Notes: generated by a model not told the origin, from the sequence alone. A stretch of DNA of 64,000 nt from Monarcha castaneiventris obscurior (GCA_026261815.1 JAMPIT010000848.1:4650001-4714000); one strand, 5' to 3'; shown: positions 11,011 through 24,195, numbered from the stretch's first letter. Translations and numbers: made by a program.

Positions 11011-12802
11011 AGCAGGTGGGAGCTGAGTGATTAGAGGTGACTGGGAGGTCCAGAAGGCCTCAGAGCACTTTCCAAGGTCTGTTTGTGCCTTTTCTGGTGG
11101 AGCCTGAGCAGGTTGGCACAGTGGGGTCCTGTGAGCCCGTGTTGTGTCTGGCCAAGGCTCTGCTGGGCAGGATCCTTTCTGAGCCCTCAGAAAGCAGCTG
11201 TGTCTCAAAGAATGTGGCAGCTCAAGCTTGGCTAAACTCAGTAAAAACCAGGGCTCTGTATTTAATATGGAGACACAATGGAAATGGTTGTTTTCACTGG
11301 CAAGCCTAGGAAAGGGTGGGTCTTAATTCCCAGCTCAGGTTTAATACGAAACTGGAGTTTCCTTGGCTGTGCTGGCTGTTGGTGGATGATCATTTGCCAT
11401 ATATTTTGTCTCCTGAGGAAAATCCGGGGGTGTATAAATCATGTTTCCACGCAAGAGACCAGGTACGGATTTTTTGGTATTTGCCTTCTCGGTTCTTGTT
11501 AGACAAGAAAGGATATTAACAGGATTGCACAATGGCCAATTAGTCTTAAAGGTCTTTAGTTTCATTACTTATCTGGAATAATTTGTAATCTTCCTCTGAC
11601 AAAGGCAGGAGCCCTTTTTGATAATAACACTAAATCAGGCTGCTGGAGCACATAGCGATTAACATATACAAGGGATGTTCTACCAAACAGAAATTCAATT
11701 TAACAGATCTCCCAGCTAAAACCATATCCCAGTTATATTCATATCCTTCTGCTTCTCTGTTACCCTATTATCCCCATCTTCAGAGGTCTCAGCATGAACT
11801 GATCACGTTTCCTCATGTTCTTGTTCTTACTCAGCCCGCTCAGTACCCACCACTTTTTTTCCATATTGTTCTTTGATCTCTCATTTCTTGGCTGATCCCT
11901 TATGATGCTGCTGCCTGCAGGGACAGGGCACTGGGAGGGCTGGTGGGCTTTTCTGCTACCTGAGCAGAAGAGAAAACCCTGAAGGGCAGACACTTGGGGC
12001 ACCAGCTTGTGACTGATCAGATCTTGGGCATTTGCCAGCTGCCAGCTTTAGAAACCATTAGAAAACAGAAAGGCAAATGGATACCTTTAAAAGCGTCTTT
12101 TGGAAGACGTATTATATCACTGCCCATGCTATAATGCAAATAGAAATAATATTTTTTGCCTTTGACCATTGGTAAAGACTTGAGAGAGAAAAGCATGGAG
12201 TGGAACAAAGAAAGCAAGCAGGGGTTGAAGACCCTCTAAATAAAGCCAGTTGTATCCCCTAACAGGAAGTAAAATCTTCATTAATGAGTTGTTATTACTT
12301 TAAAAAGTAGAGGTTGAAACCAGCTCATAAGGAGCTGAGCTGCTTAAGTGAATCTGCAGACAAAGCAGGTTCTTATTATAGTACCTTCCTCTCTGTGCCA
12401 TCTCTGTTTCTTCCCAGCCTTCTCCAGGCTTATCAAGGTAAATCTTCTTTGTTATCTGAGGACAGTGTTTTAAGTGGAGGTTTTTCCTCTGTACAGTGCG
12501 AAGATTGTATCAGTTTTTTATATAGTTGGACCTTTTATATAGGACAACCTAAATGTTGTCCTGACTCTACTTAATACAGAGAGAGCCACAGCAGCATCAT
12601 GGAGCAAAGGATGAAGCAACTTAGCAGCCAAAAAGAACAGGAGGGACCTCAGTCTGTGTCCTGTTCTCCCTGTCACTCCCATAAATCTGTGATGGACAGA
12701 GCAGTGACATCACTTCTGTCTTTCTATTTGCTGTCCTTCTGTTTTTGGTTGGTTTTTTTTTATTTGTTCACGATCCAGGAAGATTTCTTAACAGCATTTA
12801 CA
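11011..12802. other. Gene-free unique sequence with a small hairpin
   Basis: No gene is supported. A perfect 8-bp stem, AGGACAAC (12541-12548) and GTTGTCCT (12555-12562), surrounds a 6-nt loop. It is short and probably incidental. The span 11560-12320 is AT-rich single-copy sequence. Confidence 0.4.
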
Positions 12803-13127
12803 ATCACAGAAATATAGAATATCCTGAGTTGGAAGGGACCCACAGGATCATCCAGCCCAGCTCCAGGGCCTGCACAGACCCCCCAACAACCCCACCCTGG
12901 GCATCCCTGGCAGCGCTGCCCAAACGCTCCTGGAGCTCTGGCAGCCTCGGGGCCGTGCCCATTCCCTGGGGAGCCTGGGCAGTGCCCAGCACCCTCTGGG
13001 GGAAGAACCTTTCCTGATATCCAACCTGAGCCTCCCCTGGCACAGCTCCAGCTCTTCCCTCAGGTCCTGCAGCTGCTCACCAGAGAGCAGAGATCAGTGC
13101 CTGCCCTGCCTCTCATGGGACTGTCCC
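12803..13127 (-). mobile_element. CR1 LINE fragment of about 325 bp, minus strand
   Basis: The reverse complement of a CR1 3' region, beginning with the tail AATCACAGAAATATAGAATA, then GAGTTGGAAGGGACCCACAG, CCAGCTCCAGGGCCTGCACA, and further upstream CR1 sequence to about GGGACTGTCCC. It is one of the longer CR1 pieces here. It matches the same subfamily as the plus-strand fragment at 53007-53193: both carry the unusual GC-rich block around GCAGCCTCGGGGC. It is 5'-truncated and non-coding. The right end is approximate. Confidence 0.9.
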
Positions 13128-13681
13128 TGCTCACAATTCAGTGCCACCCGGGTGGAAATCAGCTGTCACCTCTCAAACTCCTCTGCAGTGCTGGAAGCAT
13201 CAAACAAGTTTGTCAAAATGTGGGCAGCTGCCTGCACACAAAGCATTCGCCTGGGTCTGGGTTCTGGTAGCTTTTTACATGCTGAAAACTGTCTCTTTCT
13301 GTAGGTAACACAGGCAGTAAAACCTGCCACTTTCAAATAATCAAACAGGCAGACAAACGGGGAGCCAAAGAATCTCTGTTACATGGCAGGTTGTGCTGTT
13401 TGGTGGTTATTGTACAGCCATAAAAACGGAAACCAATTTGAAAGTGTCTGAGTGCCAGTGAGCTGGCAGAGCTCCTCTAGCTGCAGGGAAATGAGGCTTT
13501 GGTCTGACTGTGTGGACAGGGCTGAGCTTTCTGTCTGCATCAGCTGCTCACCTGTAGCAACACAGCAGCTTTTCTTCCCTTTGCCAGCCTTCCTTGGGCT
13601 TCTCCAGTCAAACTGGATTTTCTGGGCCAGAGACACCTCTGCTAATGCATCTGCCTGGAACAGAGCTTTTTTACAAAATAC
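13128..13681. other. Gene-free spacer
   Basis: Single-copy sequence with no gene, RNA or repeat recognised. Confidence 0.4.
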
Positions 13682-13836
13682 AGGGCAGTATTTCTGGGTA
13701 TAATGTCCTTTTAAAGAGGCATCTTCTTCTCTCGCCCCTAATTCATACTCTTGCATTTAACAGATACAACTTTTTGACTTTCTGCACTGCCTGGTCACTA
13801 CTACAGTGGTTGAAGAAGCTGATATCAAGAAAAACA
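13682..13836 (+). repeat. 155-bp direct duplication, copy 1
   Basis: This stretch recurs at 15650-15804 in the same orientation, with no gaps and six mismatches that I count (about 96% identity). The copies start 1968 bp apart and lie on either side of a microsatellite and a CR1 fragment. The sequence itself matches no family I recognise. It may be a local duplication or two copies of an unnamed dispersed repeat. Confidence 0.9.
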
Positions 13837-14956
13837 AAAGAGCTTTAGTGATGGGGGCCAGATGCCTGGTTTGGCTCCTGCATCTCTCAGGCTGCACGGA
13901 ACACCCTGGGATGTGTAGGTGGGGCCAGGCCTGCCTGTGCCCAGGTGGGAAGGTGCCCTTGCACATATTCTTCCAAGGCTCCTCAGCCCAGGCTGTGTGT
14001 CTGAGTGTGTTCCCACCTGCACAGGCTCCATCCCCGTGTCTTGTGCAGGTTCCTGGAAAATGGGCTGGTGGGAGAAAATAAAAGAAAGACTCCATGAAAG
14101 TGCTCCCAGAAAGGAGCTGATCAATGAGCTTAACCCTCATAAAGCACTAAAGAGCACGGTGCTGCACATATTGACTGCAGGGAGAGCTTTGGTCAATAGT
14201 CACACAGGCAACAGGAACTCCACACACAACACACAAAGCCGTAGGAATCAGGTTTCATCAGCGCCACACATCACAAAACTGCTTATTATACACTGTGCCC
14301 CATAGGATTTATTGTCACCTGGTCCACATCCCGTGCTGAGTGTTGACCTGGGAGTCATGAATCCACAACTTCCATTTCCACCTCTTCCACAGTGACAAGG
14401 TGGACTGATTTCCATCCAAGTGATTTAAATGAGCCACTGGGGAACCATGATTTAAATCATTGATGTTTGCTTTTTACACTGGCAGGAGAGGCAGCTTTAA
14501 TGATGTATGGTCCTACTGCTGTGGCTAAAATCTAAATTCCTGGAATATTCCCTCCAGATAATCTCTAAAGTTCATGCATTTGCCTCTGGCTGGCAAGCTG
14601 CACACAAGGGAGAGGATTCTTGGCTCTGCTGGGCAGTTTGGAGCTGCTGTGCTTGTATTGGCAGCCTGGAATAGGCAGCTCAGAGGGAAGGTGCCAAATG
14701 GGGCTGTATTAAGCACCTCTTGGCTGCTGCTGAGCACAGGACTAGGAGAGAGAGAGTGCTCTGGAGAGTAGGGACACATGGGAAGGGGTTTGGCAGTGCT
14801 GCTGGAGCAGACAGGTGTGTGTGTGTCTGAGCAGTGACTGCCCTGCAGCAGGATGGGGCAGGAATTGGCTGGAATGTTCATACAGGCAGGACAGGGCAGT
14901 GTGAGCCAGGTGCAGCCTTGGAATTTAAGGTTTCCAATGTGGATATGAAGGTATTC
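13837..14956. other. Gene-free unique sequence
   Basis: No gene is supported. Composition is mixed, with a short TG run near 14814-14826. Confidence 0.4.
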
Positions 14957-14971
14957 AAAAAAAAAAAAAAA
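14957..14971 (+). repeat. Poly-A run, 15 bases
   Basis: Fifteen consecutive A sit just before the GGAT microsatellite. This could be the A-tail of a retroposed insert from which the microsatellite grew, but no body of such an insert is recognised upstream. Confidence 0.8.
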
Positions 14972-14975
14972 TCAG

Positions 14976-15090
14976 GGATGGATGGATGGACGGACGGATG
15001 GATGGATGGATGGATGGATGGATGGATGGATGGGTGGGTGGATGGATGGATGGATGGATGGATGGATGGATGGATGGATGGATGGATGGA
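14976..15090 (+). repeat. (GGAT)n microsatellite
   Basis: About 29 tetranucleotide units of GGAT cover 115 bp. Interruptions include GGAC at two adjacent units near the start and GGGT units near 15030-15040. All frames stay open across it, so long Met-Asp-Gly-Trp frames here are artefacts of the repeat. It is likely polymorphic in length. Confidence 0.95.
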
Positions 15091-15142
15091 CAATTCCTAG
15101 AGCAGTTATACACTACACCCTCAGGGACTCTCTGCAATCTGG

Positions 15143-15232
15143 GATCCTGGAAGGTGTCCCTGTCCTTTGCAGACTAGATGGACTTTAAATGTCCCTTCTA
15201 ACCCAAACCATTCCCTGACTCTATGATTCTAT
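15143..15232 (+). mobile_element. CR1 LINE, short diverged 3' end fragment, plus strand
   Basis: CR1 end signals are present but diverged: CCTGGAAGGTGTCCCTGTCC, GGACTTTAAATGTCCC, TAACCCAAACCATTCCCTGA and the tail CTATGATTCTATAC. It is truncated just downstream of the microsatellite. Confidence 0.85.
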
Positions 15233-15649
15233 ACTATCCATTAAAAGATTCTATACTATTACTTAAATTAATACCTTTTCTGGAAAACCTGGGAATGTTT
15301 TGATACATAATTAATGAACAGATGGTTTCTATCCAAGATGGCCTTTCCTTTTTTCTCCTAGATAAAGGAATGTTCTATAACTAGACAAAGTGATTCAAGT
15401 AAGTATTCAATTTACATTTACATTACACTGATCAGTCCTTGATTTCCCCATTTTGTACCTTTAGAAAAGGGGAATGCCAAATTTCTTTACCAGTGGGGAA
15501 TCACATGCAACATTTCAAGTTGCACTTGGATGGGAAGTGGGATTTAACGATGTGAAAAGGCAATGTTTTACTTATGTGTCTTATTCATTAAATAAATAGT
15601 AAATAAATAAAGAGTCTATCAAAGCCCTAAGTGTAGAAGTCAACGGATG

Positions 15650-15804
15650 AGGGCAGTATTTCTGGGTATAATGTCCTTTTAAAGAGGCATCTTCTTCTCT
15701 TGCCCCTAATTCATACTCTTGGGTTTAACAGATATAACTTTTTGACTTTTTGCACTGCCTGGTCACTACTACAGTGGTTGAAGAAGCTGAAATCAAGAAA
15801 AACA
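15650..15804 (+). repeat. 155-bp direct duplication, copy 2
   Basis: This is the second copy of 13682-13836, beginning AGGGCAGTATTTCTGGG. The six differences include TCTCGCC to TCTTGCC, CTTGCATTT to CTTGGGTTT, and GATACAAC to GATATAAC. Flanking sequences on both sides differ from copy 1, so both ends of the duplicated unit are defined. Confidence 0.9.
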
Positions 15805-18800
15805 GTCCTTTAGTTCCTGCAAAACTGACCACAAGTTTATGCATTTCTGTGAGCATCAGTTCTGGGTGAGCCAGATTAGTTGTTTTGACCCTCTCTTATC
15901 TGCAGTGACCAGCATGTGACATCCAAATAGAGCAATGTTAGTTTTAGGGGTGTAACACATTATAATAAGTTTACACAGTGAACATTGAATCTTGGAATCT
16001 AAATAGACTCCTTTTTGTTTTTAGAACAAAAAGTATCTATGGTTTGAAAATCTGATTGTTCTTTCACAGAGTTCCTTTTTTCCCTGTTGCTTTTATCCAT
16101 CCTGGCATGCGTTTGCTGGCAACTCTTCCCCTTTCATGTTTCCCTTTCTCCATGCACAAAGTGGGGAAAGGGCTTGCCACGTGTGTATAACCCAGTGGGA
16201 TTCCCTAGCTCTGAACCTGCAATTAATCCTAACTATTGTTATTTCTTTATTGCAGAAGGCACTTTTCACACCTTGCATGGTGCAAGCAGCACGACGCACA
16301 TCTCACCGTCCCCTTTCCATTGTGTGCAGCGTCCCCTGCCCTTCCAGATCACGCAGAGATGATTAACACCACCTGACACAGCAGCAGTTCCCTGACACGG
16401 CTTCCTGAGGTATTTTGTGAATGCCACAAGCTTCAGAAAACCTGTGAGGGGGGAGAGATCGGAGGCTGCCTCACCTGTGTGAGGGGAGCTCGGAGGGGCT
16501 GTGGTGCTGCGCGTTTCAAGGCCAAGGGCTCAGTGATGGGGAGTGCTCTGCTGTGCCCCATCCCCTGGCTCCTGTAGCCATGGCAATGGTGTGTCCTGTG
16601 AAAGATGTGTGGCTTGCAGCACATTCCCCTTGTCACCCTCAGCAGGGACCCGAGGAGCAGGAGCTCTTTCCCCACCACACTTGGGGCGATGCAGAGGGTG
16701 AAGTGACCATCGGAGCTGGTGCTCCTGCACTGGTGTCCTCCCATCCCCAGCTGCCTGCCCTCCTCCTCTCTCCTTCATACAGACACTCATCCAAGGGAGG
16801 AAAAAACAGCCAAATATTAATAATTGCATTATGAGTTCCAAAGCCAGAAAGCTTGACTGGTCTTTTTATCACGGATATGATAAGGTGGTGAGCAGAGAAG
16901 ATACCATCAGAGGTTGCTTTCATCTCTGCAGATAGTGAATGAACTAGATATGTATCTTAGACATGAAAAGGATCCTCATTGAAGCCCTAATCTCTCTGGT
17001 TCATATGTATATTTTGAAAGTTGTTCACGCCCCCTGCCCCTCCCTGCACAGAGCTGTGAGTGTGGAGCAGCTTCAAAGAGCTCTGCTGCTGCCTCCTTGT
17101 GTTTCTGAGGGAGCCCGGGCACCAGGGCTCATTTACCGACCTACCTGGGAGGAGGAAACAGAGCTATTAAAGGATATCTCTTTCAAACCCTGTGACCAAA
17201 GGGAACAGTAGCACTTTGGCCTCCGTGGCTCTTTTCATGTGGGAATCTCAAAGTGCTTTGGCGCCGCTGATTTGAAGCAGAAACCTCACTAATTAACATT
17301 TATTTCTGGGATGGAAGGATGTGCTCTGCAAGTCAGCAATGATATGAGCACTGCTGATTTACCACCAGATGAGGGATAATGTGTGGCAGAGTGGGCGAGA
17401 TAATTTGTTTTTAAAATCTCTTTTGGCCTTAGTTACAGAGAGGGATCTGCAGCAGAGCTTTACACCACAGGGTCCTTAACCCAGATGGGAAGCCCAAGCA
17501 TAGTCCTGAAATACTTGTGCCCAATTGCTTTCTCTCCCTAATGTTACAGGGATGTGGAAGAAGGGGCTGGTGTCTAAGTGGAGATTGGAATTTCTCTCCT
17601 CTGTAACCTGCAGTGTCATCAGTGTTCGACTGAACTCAGAGAAGTTTGATGCCAAACCTAAGAACCATGGAAAGATTTGTGGGCTCTGCAGAGGAAAACA
17701 GGATTTCACAAAAGCCGTTGACTCAGAAACATTTCTGGGGAGGAAGGGCAGGGCTGATCCACTGTTTGTGGTGGCTGGTGCCCTCTGGGCTGCACAGAAG
17801 CTGCCCTCAGTGGTAACTGGTGATGATTTCATGGCCCTGGCAGCAGCGTCTGCAGTGCCCTGGGTGCAGGGCAGGTCCTGCTGCCAAACAGCTCCTTCCC
17901 ACTGCAGCCTCAGCAGGAGGAGATTGGGAGCAGCAAGATACTTCACCTGGAAAAAGCTCTTTTATTTTCAACTCATTTGCCATATCCTTTGTTGTCAGCA
18001 CCTGAAACACAGATGAGCTGAACAGACCCAAGGTGATCTGTGCTGGGAGAGGAGAAGCCTCTGGATCAGGAGGGCTGGATGGTGTTTCAAGGTCTTCATC
18101 TCCTCAAAGCTGCCCCTTGGGACACCAGAGCTGAGCATGAAGTGCAGTTGTGCAGGGGCTCAGCTGGCAGAGCTCTGCCTGTGCTACTCCTCATCCCAAT
18201 CCTCTGCTTCCACTGCTACACCCAGCAAAGCCTAGTAAGTCCCCAAAATACAGCAGTACAATAATGAAGAATGCTGTGCAGTAGAAAAGCATGGGTAATG
18301 AGGGACTTAATTTGGAACATATCATTTGTCAGATAATTTGGAGGCCCATCTCAAAACAGTGCATAAGAATGGAGTTTGCTGCACCAGCTGAAGTCACCCC
18401 AAATGTTCTTTGTTTGTTGCAAATCCCCTTTTAAATCTGAGCCTTCAGAAAAGAACCTGGAACCAGTAAATGACATAAAAGAATAAATGTTCACAGCACA
18501 TATTTTGGATTTGGTTCAAACACAATATTAGAAAGCTGAATTAATTGTGTTTGTATCAAACCCAAATATATTTTATGAAACAATGAAGCCTCTTAAATGG
18601 CTAACTGCTGCCCAGAATGTATTTTCCCTGAACCAAACTAGATAACAGCATATCCCTCTTAAATTGGTCAGGAGAACTGGCTGCCAAATGACAATTCTGT
18701 GCCCCATATTTATTCACCATCTGTGACTTCCACATCAATTTGCTCATTTTAAAAATCAAAACTTGAGGCCTTTTCTCCCCCTTCTCTCTCTCTTTTCCCT

Positions 18801-21539
18801 TCTTTGCCAGAATTGCAGGGTAAATCCAATGGCTGAAAATGAGGTTATGTTGTAGTTCCTGCTGCAGAAATAGTTTCTGCATGATGGAGTGTGGCTCCTC
18901 CCTCTGCAGCGCTGTTGTCTTTGGTGTGTGCAGCAGTTGATGCCAACTGGTCATGGATGGGCAGCAGCTGGGATGAATTCCCTTGAGACCTGTCTTTCCC
19001 CAAGGAAATGCTGAGCAATGTGAGAGGGAAAGGGGAGAATCATCTCACCCTTTTGTGGCAACTTTGCCAGGCTAAAAGTCTGCATTTCTTTGATAAATGC
19101 TGGCTGATGGAGGAAGCAAGCATCTCCTAAAAAGGAGGAGAATTAGGGAAATTAGTCTGGGATTCTAGGGATTCAACATCACTGCATTTTTTCTACTTCT
19201 GCTCTTAAAAAAGCATCCTATTTTATGAGTAAAGACCATTCATGGTGCCATGTAAAAAGCTTGTTAGTACATCTCCATGCTCCTCATCTGCCTGCCCCAG
19301 GCAGGGAGCATGCAGGACCTCTCTGGGTCAGGGATTAAGTCTGAGGAGTGTGGTACTGACTGATGAGAGCCCTTTTTGCATACCTCCTGACCCAAGAAAT
19401 ATGGGATTAGTCCAGGGCCTTAATGGTAGCTGAGTTTATGACAAGATTTGCAGAGTGGAATCAGCCAGTGACACCCCACACCACTGCCGAGAGATCAAGG
19501 AGTCAAACGTGGTGCTGAATTTTTGGGATGATTCTTGCTCTGCATCTCACTTATGTACTCAGTAGAGTACTCAAAGCTCGGGCTGTAAAGGAGTATAAAA
19601 AGAATAACATTTTCAGAAGGAGTTGGTCTTGCTCTTCCACCTCCAGTTTTTGCATCCCTCCCTTTGCAGCATCACACACCTGTTACTATAGTAGCAGCCT
19701 GGGGCATTTTAACCCTGAGCTGGTGCTGGCCACTCTCAAAGAGAAATCAATCCACTACAACAAAGCCAGGGCTCCTGCAGTTGAGAGAAGACAGCTGCTG
19801 TCACGCTTGGCTCAGAGGTCTGGAATTGTAAATAACCCCCAGGTACATTGAAATTCCGAGCAGAATTTATGATGGAGCCGTGGGTAAATACCTTCTCACA
19901 CAGTTACACGTTACTGGAGGCTGATGCCTTGCAATTCCAGAGGGTGGATCAGTTAAACACTGCTTACATTTGTTTGTCTGAGCTGGAAAGCAGGGTTGCT
20001 TAGCACGGGTTTTCCCTGAGTAACTTGACATGACCCTGAGCTTCATCCAGCATTTAGTTTGACACAAGCTGCTGTTGAAGGGAGAAGATAACTCTCTGTA
20101 TCCCTCTGAACGGCTTACATGGAGTGCAGGCCTGAAACTTAGCTCAGATTTTATGAACCTTTCTAAACTGCTCCATGAAATTGATGTAAATCTAAGCATT
20201 TTTTGGCAAACTCCAAGAACTGATGTGTTTTTCTTTGGGTTTGTGTATACTTCTGATAGCCCTAATTTAGAAACCTACCAGAACATTATTTGCTACAGAC
20301 ATGAGGTGGAAACTCCACAAGAAGAGGCTGCCTCGTGTCATTTCTGGTATTTTTTGGGCAGCATCAGCAGAACCATTTTTTTCTCGGAGGTATTTGGATA
20401 GTCCCACTCCTTCCCTTGCCATGGCTATTTTAGCTGTGAATACAAACAAGAGTTCATCTTTTGGATGAAAGGCTCACTGAGTTGTCCTTTTCTCTTCACC
20501 CTGTCTTACCCAGCTATTGTGCAGATGGCAAGAGCAAGATGTCATCTGGAGGCAGCAGCTGGAGCGATGGGCGATGAGGGAAGGAGGGTGTGGGGTGCTG
20601 CTTTCCTGCCTGAACAGGGATCCACTCAAATGAACAGTGCAGGGAAGGGAGATGAAGGAAAAAGGAAACGCTCTCCCAGGCAATTTACTTGGAGGAATAG
20701 CATTACACAAGGAATGATTGACAAATTAGTAGCACTTTGCGCTTTGTTTTAATGGGATCCGATCTTAGGGAGGAGAAATATGTTAAGTTTCAAATTACCC
20801 ACTTTACCAGTTGCTGCCTTCTCTAGAATCCAAATCAAGGTAGGCATTTGGTGCTAAATCTCAAGGAAACAAATTGCTTTCTATGCTACAGTGCATTCTT
20901 AAAACAGCTTTATTTGAAAGTCCAGCTGAGCAAGTTAATTTAAGCAGTGAGCTGGGCCATGACAGTTCAGCACTTGTTCTTGAGGCCAGTTACTTCCATG
21001 AGCACAAATCACACTGCCAGGTGAACTTAAGCTAAACCTGACCTTGGGCTCTAACTCAAAGCCATCTGATATCCATGAGAGACTTTCAATTGACTCAGTG
21101 GCTCCTGGAGTAGATTTGGGTGACATCAGCAATCAGTGGTGGCCTCGCTTGATTTACTGGCCCCAGTGACCCACGTTCACAGCGAAGGAGGAGCACTTTC
21201 CCAAAGCCCTCTTTCCCCCTACTCACCCTGACAGGAGCTGTCTCGTGCCAGCTCTAGCTCCATCCTACAGCTGGGTTTATGCCTCTGCCCCAAGGGAACC
21301 TCCTGGAGGAAATCTTATCCATCCCAGAGGAGGAAAGCCTCCTCTGGAGGCTGCATCCTTATTGTATATTTACATATATATAAGTGTTTTGGTGCCACTG
21401 CCAGCGCTTGTGAGGCAGGAGGAAGATCTAAACCAAGGCTTTAAACAACTCTTCAAGCTGGGCTGCTCCTCAGTCTGTCTCTGAAGCCCTTTCCCAAGGC
21501 CTCAGCCCTTGCAGGCCTGCTGGCAATACCATGTGTCCA
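15805..21539. other. Gene-free unique sequence
   Basis: No gene, RNA or retroelement is recognised in 5.7 kb. The span 15860-16090 and the span 18230-18620 are AT-rich and repeat-free. The rest has mixed composition and open frames up to about 160 codons (17525-18016) with no domain, no codon pattern and no flanking exon signals that I trust. Confidence 0.4.
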
Positions 21540-21860
21540 TTTTATTGAATGTAAGTGATCTGAAACTGCCAGTGCAACATCCCAATTTAGTAATGAGACT
21601 TATTGAAGCTTTATGAGCTGCCTTGGCTTGCAACACAATTAAATTTCAGGAAATAGAAAATATTCCAGTGAGGCTGGTGGGTTTGTAATGCTATTTGAGG
21701 CTTAATGCATAATAAAACCGTGCCATTTAAGGTTTAATATAATATGCAGCAGCCCTAAATGACCAGTAAAAACATTATGCAAATTTTTAAGGAAGTTATT
21801 GCCTCCTGTAAATGACAATTTATCAATGGCTTGTAAAGAAAGGGCTTTCCTTCTGGTTAT
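21540..21860. promoter_or_regulatory. Candidate conserved non-coding element with octamer motif
   Basis: This AT-rich stretch is dense in TAAT/ATTA cores and includes an octamer ATGCAAAT at 21777-21784, the POU-factor site. It belongs to no recognised repeat and holds no CpG apart from one near 21719. Vertebrate conserved enhancers commonly look like this. Conservation itself cannot be seen from one sequence, so this is inference. Confidence 0.3.
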
Positions 21861-24195
21861 GAACCAAAGAAAATACAGAAATGAGCAGGCCTAAATGGGT
21901 TATAGGAACAGGAGGTCAGCAGAAAGATGTGCAGTAGGAATTGTGTCTTCCTGTCAGCCAGGGCAGAAATGTAATGCATTATTAATTCTCTGTACTAACA
22001 GACCACATTCAGCCTCCACCACCAAAATAAAACAAAAATTACATTGGATTAAAAATAATTAGATTTTTTTTTTTGTAGGCACAATGCCTGCAATTTACTT
22101 TTTATTCTTCTTCTTGTCTTTTCCACTTCTAGCATTGAACGTTTCCCCACCACATTCATAGTCAGAACACCTCTTGCATTAGCAAGAATCTGAGCCATGA
22201 GGTGGAACAGTGCAAGACTCTCCAAGTGCCCAGGGTTCCATGGGCTTGCATCCCCTCACAATCCTGTCCCAGGAGCCCGAGGAGCAGGGCTAAAACCATT
22301 CCACAGAGTCACACATTGATTGCCAGATTCCCTTCATCTGGACAGTGTGGATAGAGCCTGGCTCCAAGAGACAATCCCACCACATGCAAGTGCTTCACAT
22401 TGTAATGGGTTTTGAAAAATGTTTTGACTGTTATGGAGCCCTTTTTACAGTCATGCCATCAATTCAGCGTGAGAAGATATTTTATTTTAAATGTGCTACG
22501 AAGACACAGAGGCATTTGCATTGTTAATTTCTCAGATGTCAAACAAATACCATTATTGCAAAATGAATGCAGCCACCCAGCTGAGAAACAGATCCATTCA
22601 CGGCAACTAAGTGAAACTTAAAAAATGAATGAGTTCTGCTGATTGCAAGTATCATCAGAAATTAATAATGCTCGAGGAATTTTTCACACAAAAGAGAATG
22701 AAATGTTTGTTTCTACTTGTCGAGCTTCCCCCCTCTCTGAGGTGTAAGGGATCATCCCTGGCTTCAGCTTAAAGGTCCTGGATAAAAGCAGTGCTTTTGC
22801 TGCCAGTCTGGGGAATTGATCTTTCCACTGACATATGATGTGACCCTCAAGTCTTGGCAGCTGAGGCACCTCTGTGTCCCCTGCCCAGCTGGACTCCTGA
22901 CCGAGGCCGTTGCTGTCATTTCCTCCTCTACCCCAGACCCCTCCCATTCTTCCAGCTGTGAAAAGCCTGGTCCCTCTCCTTCGGAATGATTCTGCCTTTT
23001 TATTTCCTCTCCCACTGCACCCTTCCTTCAGCAGGTGATGCAGACACTGCTGTTTCCTACCCTCCTCTTCCCTTTCCTGGCTTTTCCTTCCCTGTCAGCT
23101 CCCATGGCCTTGACATTCTTTATGTCTTTGTGCTGGTAATAACAACTCCAGCTCTTGGAAAATTAGTGGAGATGAACTTGTTGTGTGACAAATTAAACAT
23201 AAACAGCTCCGAAAAGCCATTTTGGAGTATTTGTCTGTGTCTGTATATTCATCTGCTAGATGAATCACTTGAGTTATAAAAGCTGTGGAAGAGAAAAATT
23301 TAATGGAAATGATAATATGATTACTGCCCATAATTCTCACCAATCAAGCATATCAGTTACACACAAGTAGGTTGTCTGGATGTTTGTGGGGGTTTTTTTA
23401 TTTTATTATTTAAGTCTGATTAAGCAGCTGATTGCAGGCCCTTATGTACCTTTTCACACAGTTTATCCTTGAAGTGAGAAGCAACAGCTATATATTTATT
23501 TTATTCTATTTTATGGCTGTGCAGCAGCCAAGCCTCACGGGGCTGAAGGCTCTGTGCCCTTCTCTGCATCATCTTGTTTCAAATATTGAGAGAACACAAG
23601 AGACATATTTATTTACAGATGCACTTACTGAGGAGCTAATAAACTGGTCTCCATGTCAACCTGTATTTTACTTATTTATTTGGCCTTTGTTTGAAAGCCC
23701 TTCCTCTGTGCGTTGAGCAGACACAGCTAAGGAATTAGCATCTCTTTTGTGCTTTAATGGTAGTATCAAAGCACAGGGCTGAAATACAGCGATCACCTTG
23801 CAGAAATAGTGACAAGATTCAGGCTTAATGTCTTTTATCAGGAAATCATAGAACACCCAGGAAATGGTATTTAAAAAACCTTCAGGTGTGAAGACAAAAG
23901 CCGACTATAATGAGAAGCTACTGCAAGGAGATTGGATATTAATTGTTAAGAAGGTTATAAATCCTGAAGTTGATGGGTTGCACACAAAGGAGAAGTGCAT
24001 AAGGAGGTATTTACTCTGGGTATTAATGTTTAAGCTGAAAGAATTTATTGCAAAACAACTCAGCTACTCTTACAAACTCCAGTGTTCTGAACAAATTGAG
24101 TCCCAGCTTTGGCTGCCTTGCTCCCCAGAAATGCTGCACTGCTTGGAGCAGGCTCTAGCAAGCCAGGAAAGAAATAAAAGGGTTTGTTTGTATTT
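21861..24195. other. Gene-free unique sequence with a possible conserved element
   Basis: No gene is supported. The span 22390-22680 is AT-rich with TTTGCATTGTTAATTTC and related strings and resembles a conserved non-coding element. The span 23380-23480 contains a T-rich stretch. Other parts are unremarkable. Confidence 0.35.

Noticed and set aside
12541..12562. 8-bp perfect hairpin with 6-nt loop
   Set aside because: It is too short to be called a microRNA precursor or other RNA gene, and stems of this size are expected by chance.
14834..15188. Frames rich in Met-Asp-Gly-Trp or Ser-Ile-His-Pro
   Set aside because: These are translations of the GGAT microsatellite.
17525..18016. 163-codon plus-strand open frame
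   Set aside because: No domain, and overlapping open frames on both strands suggest composition rather than coding.
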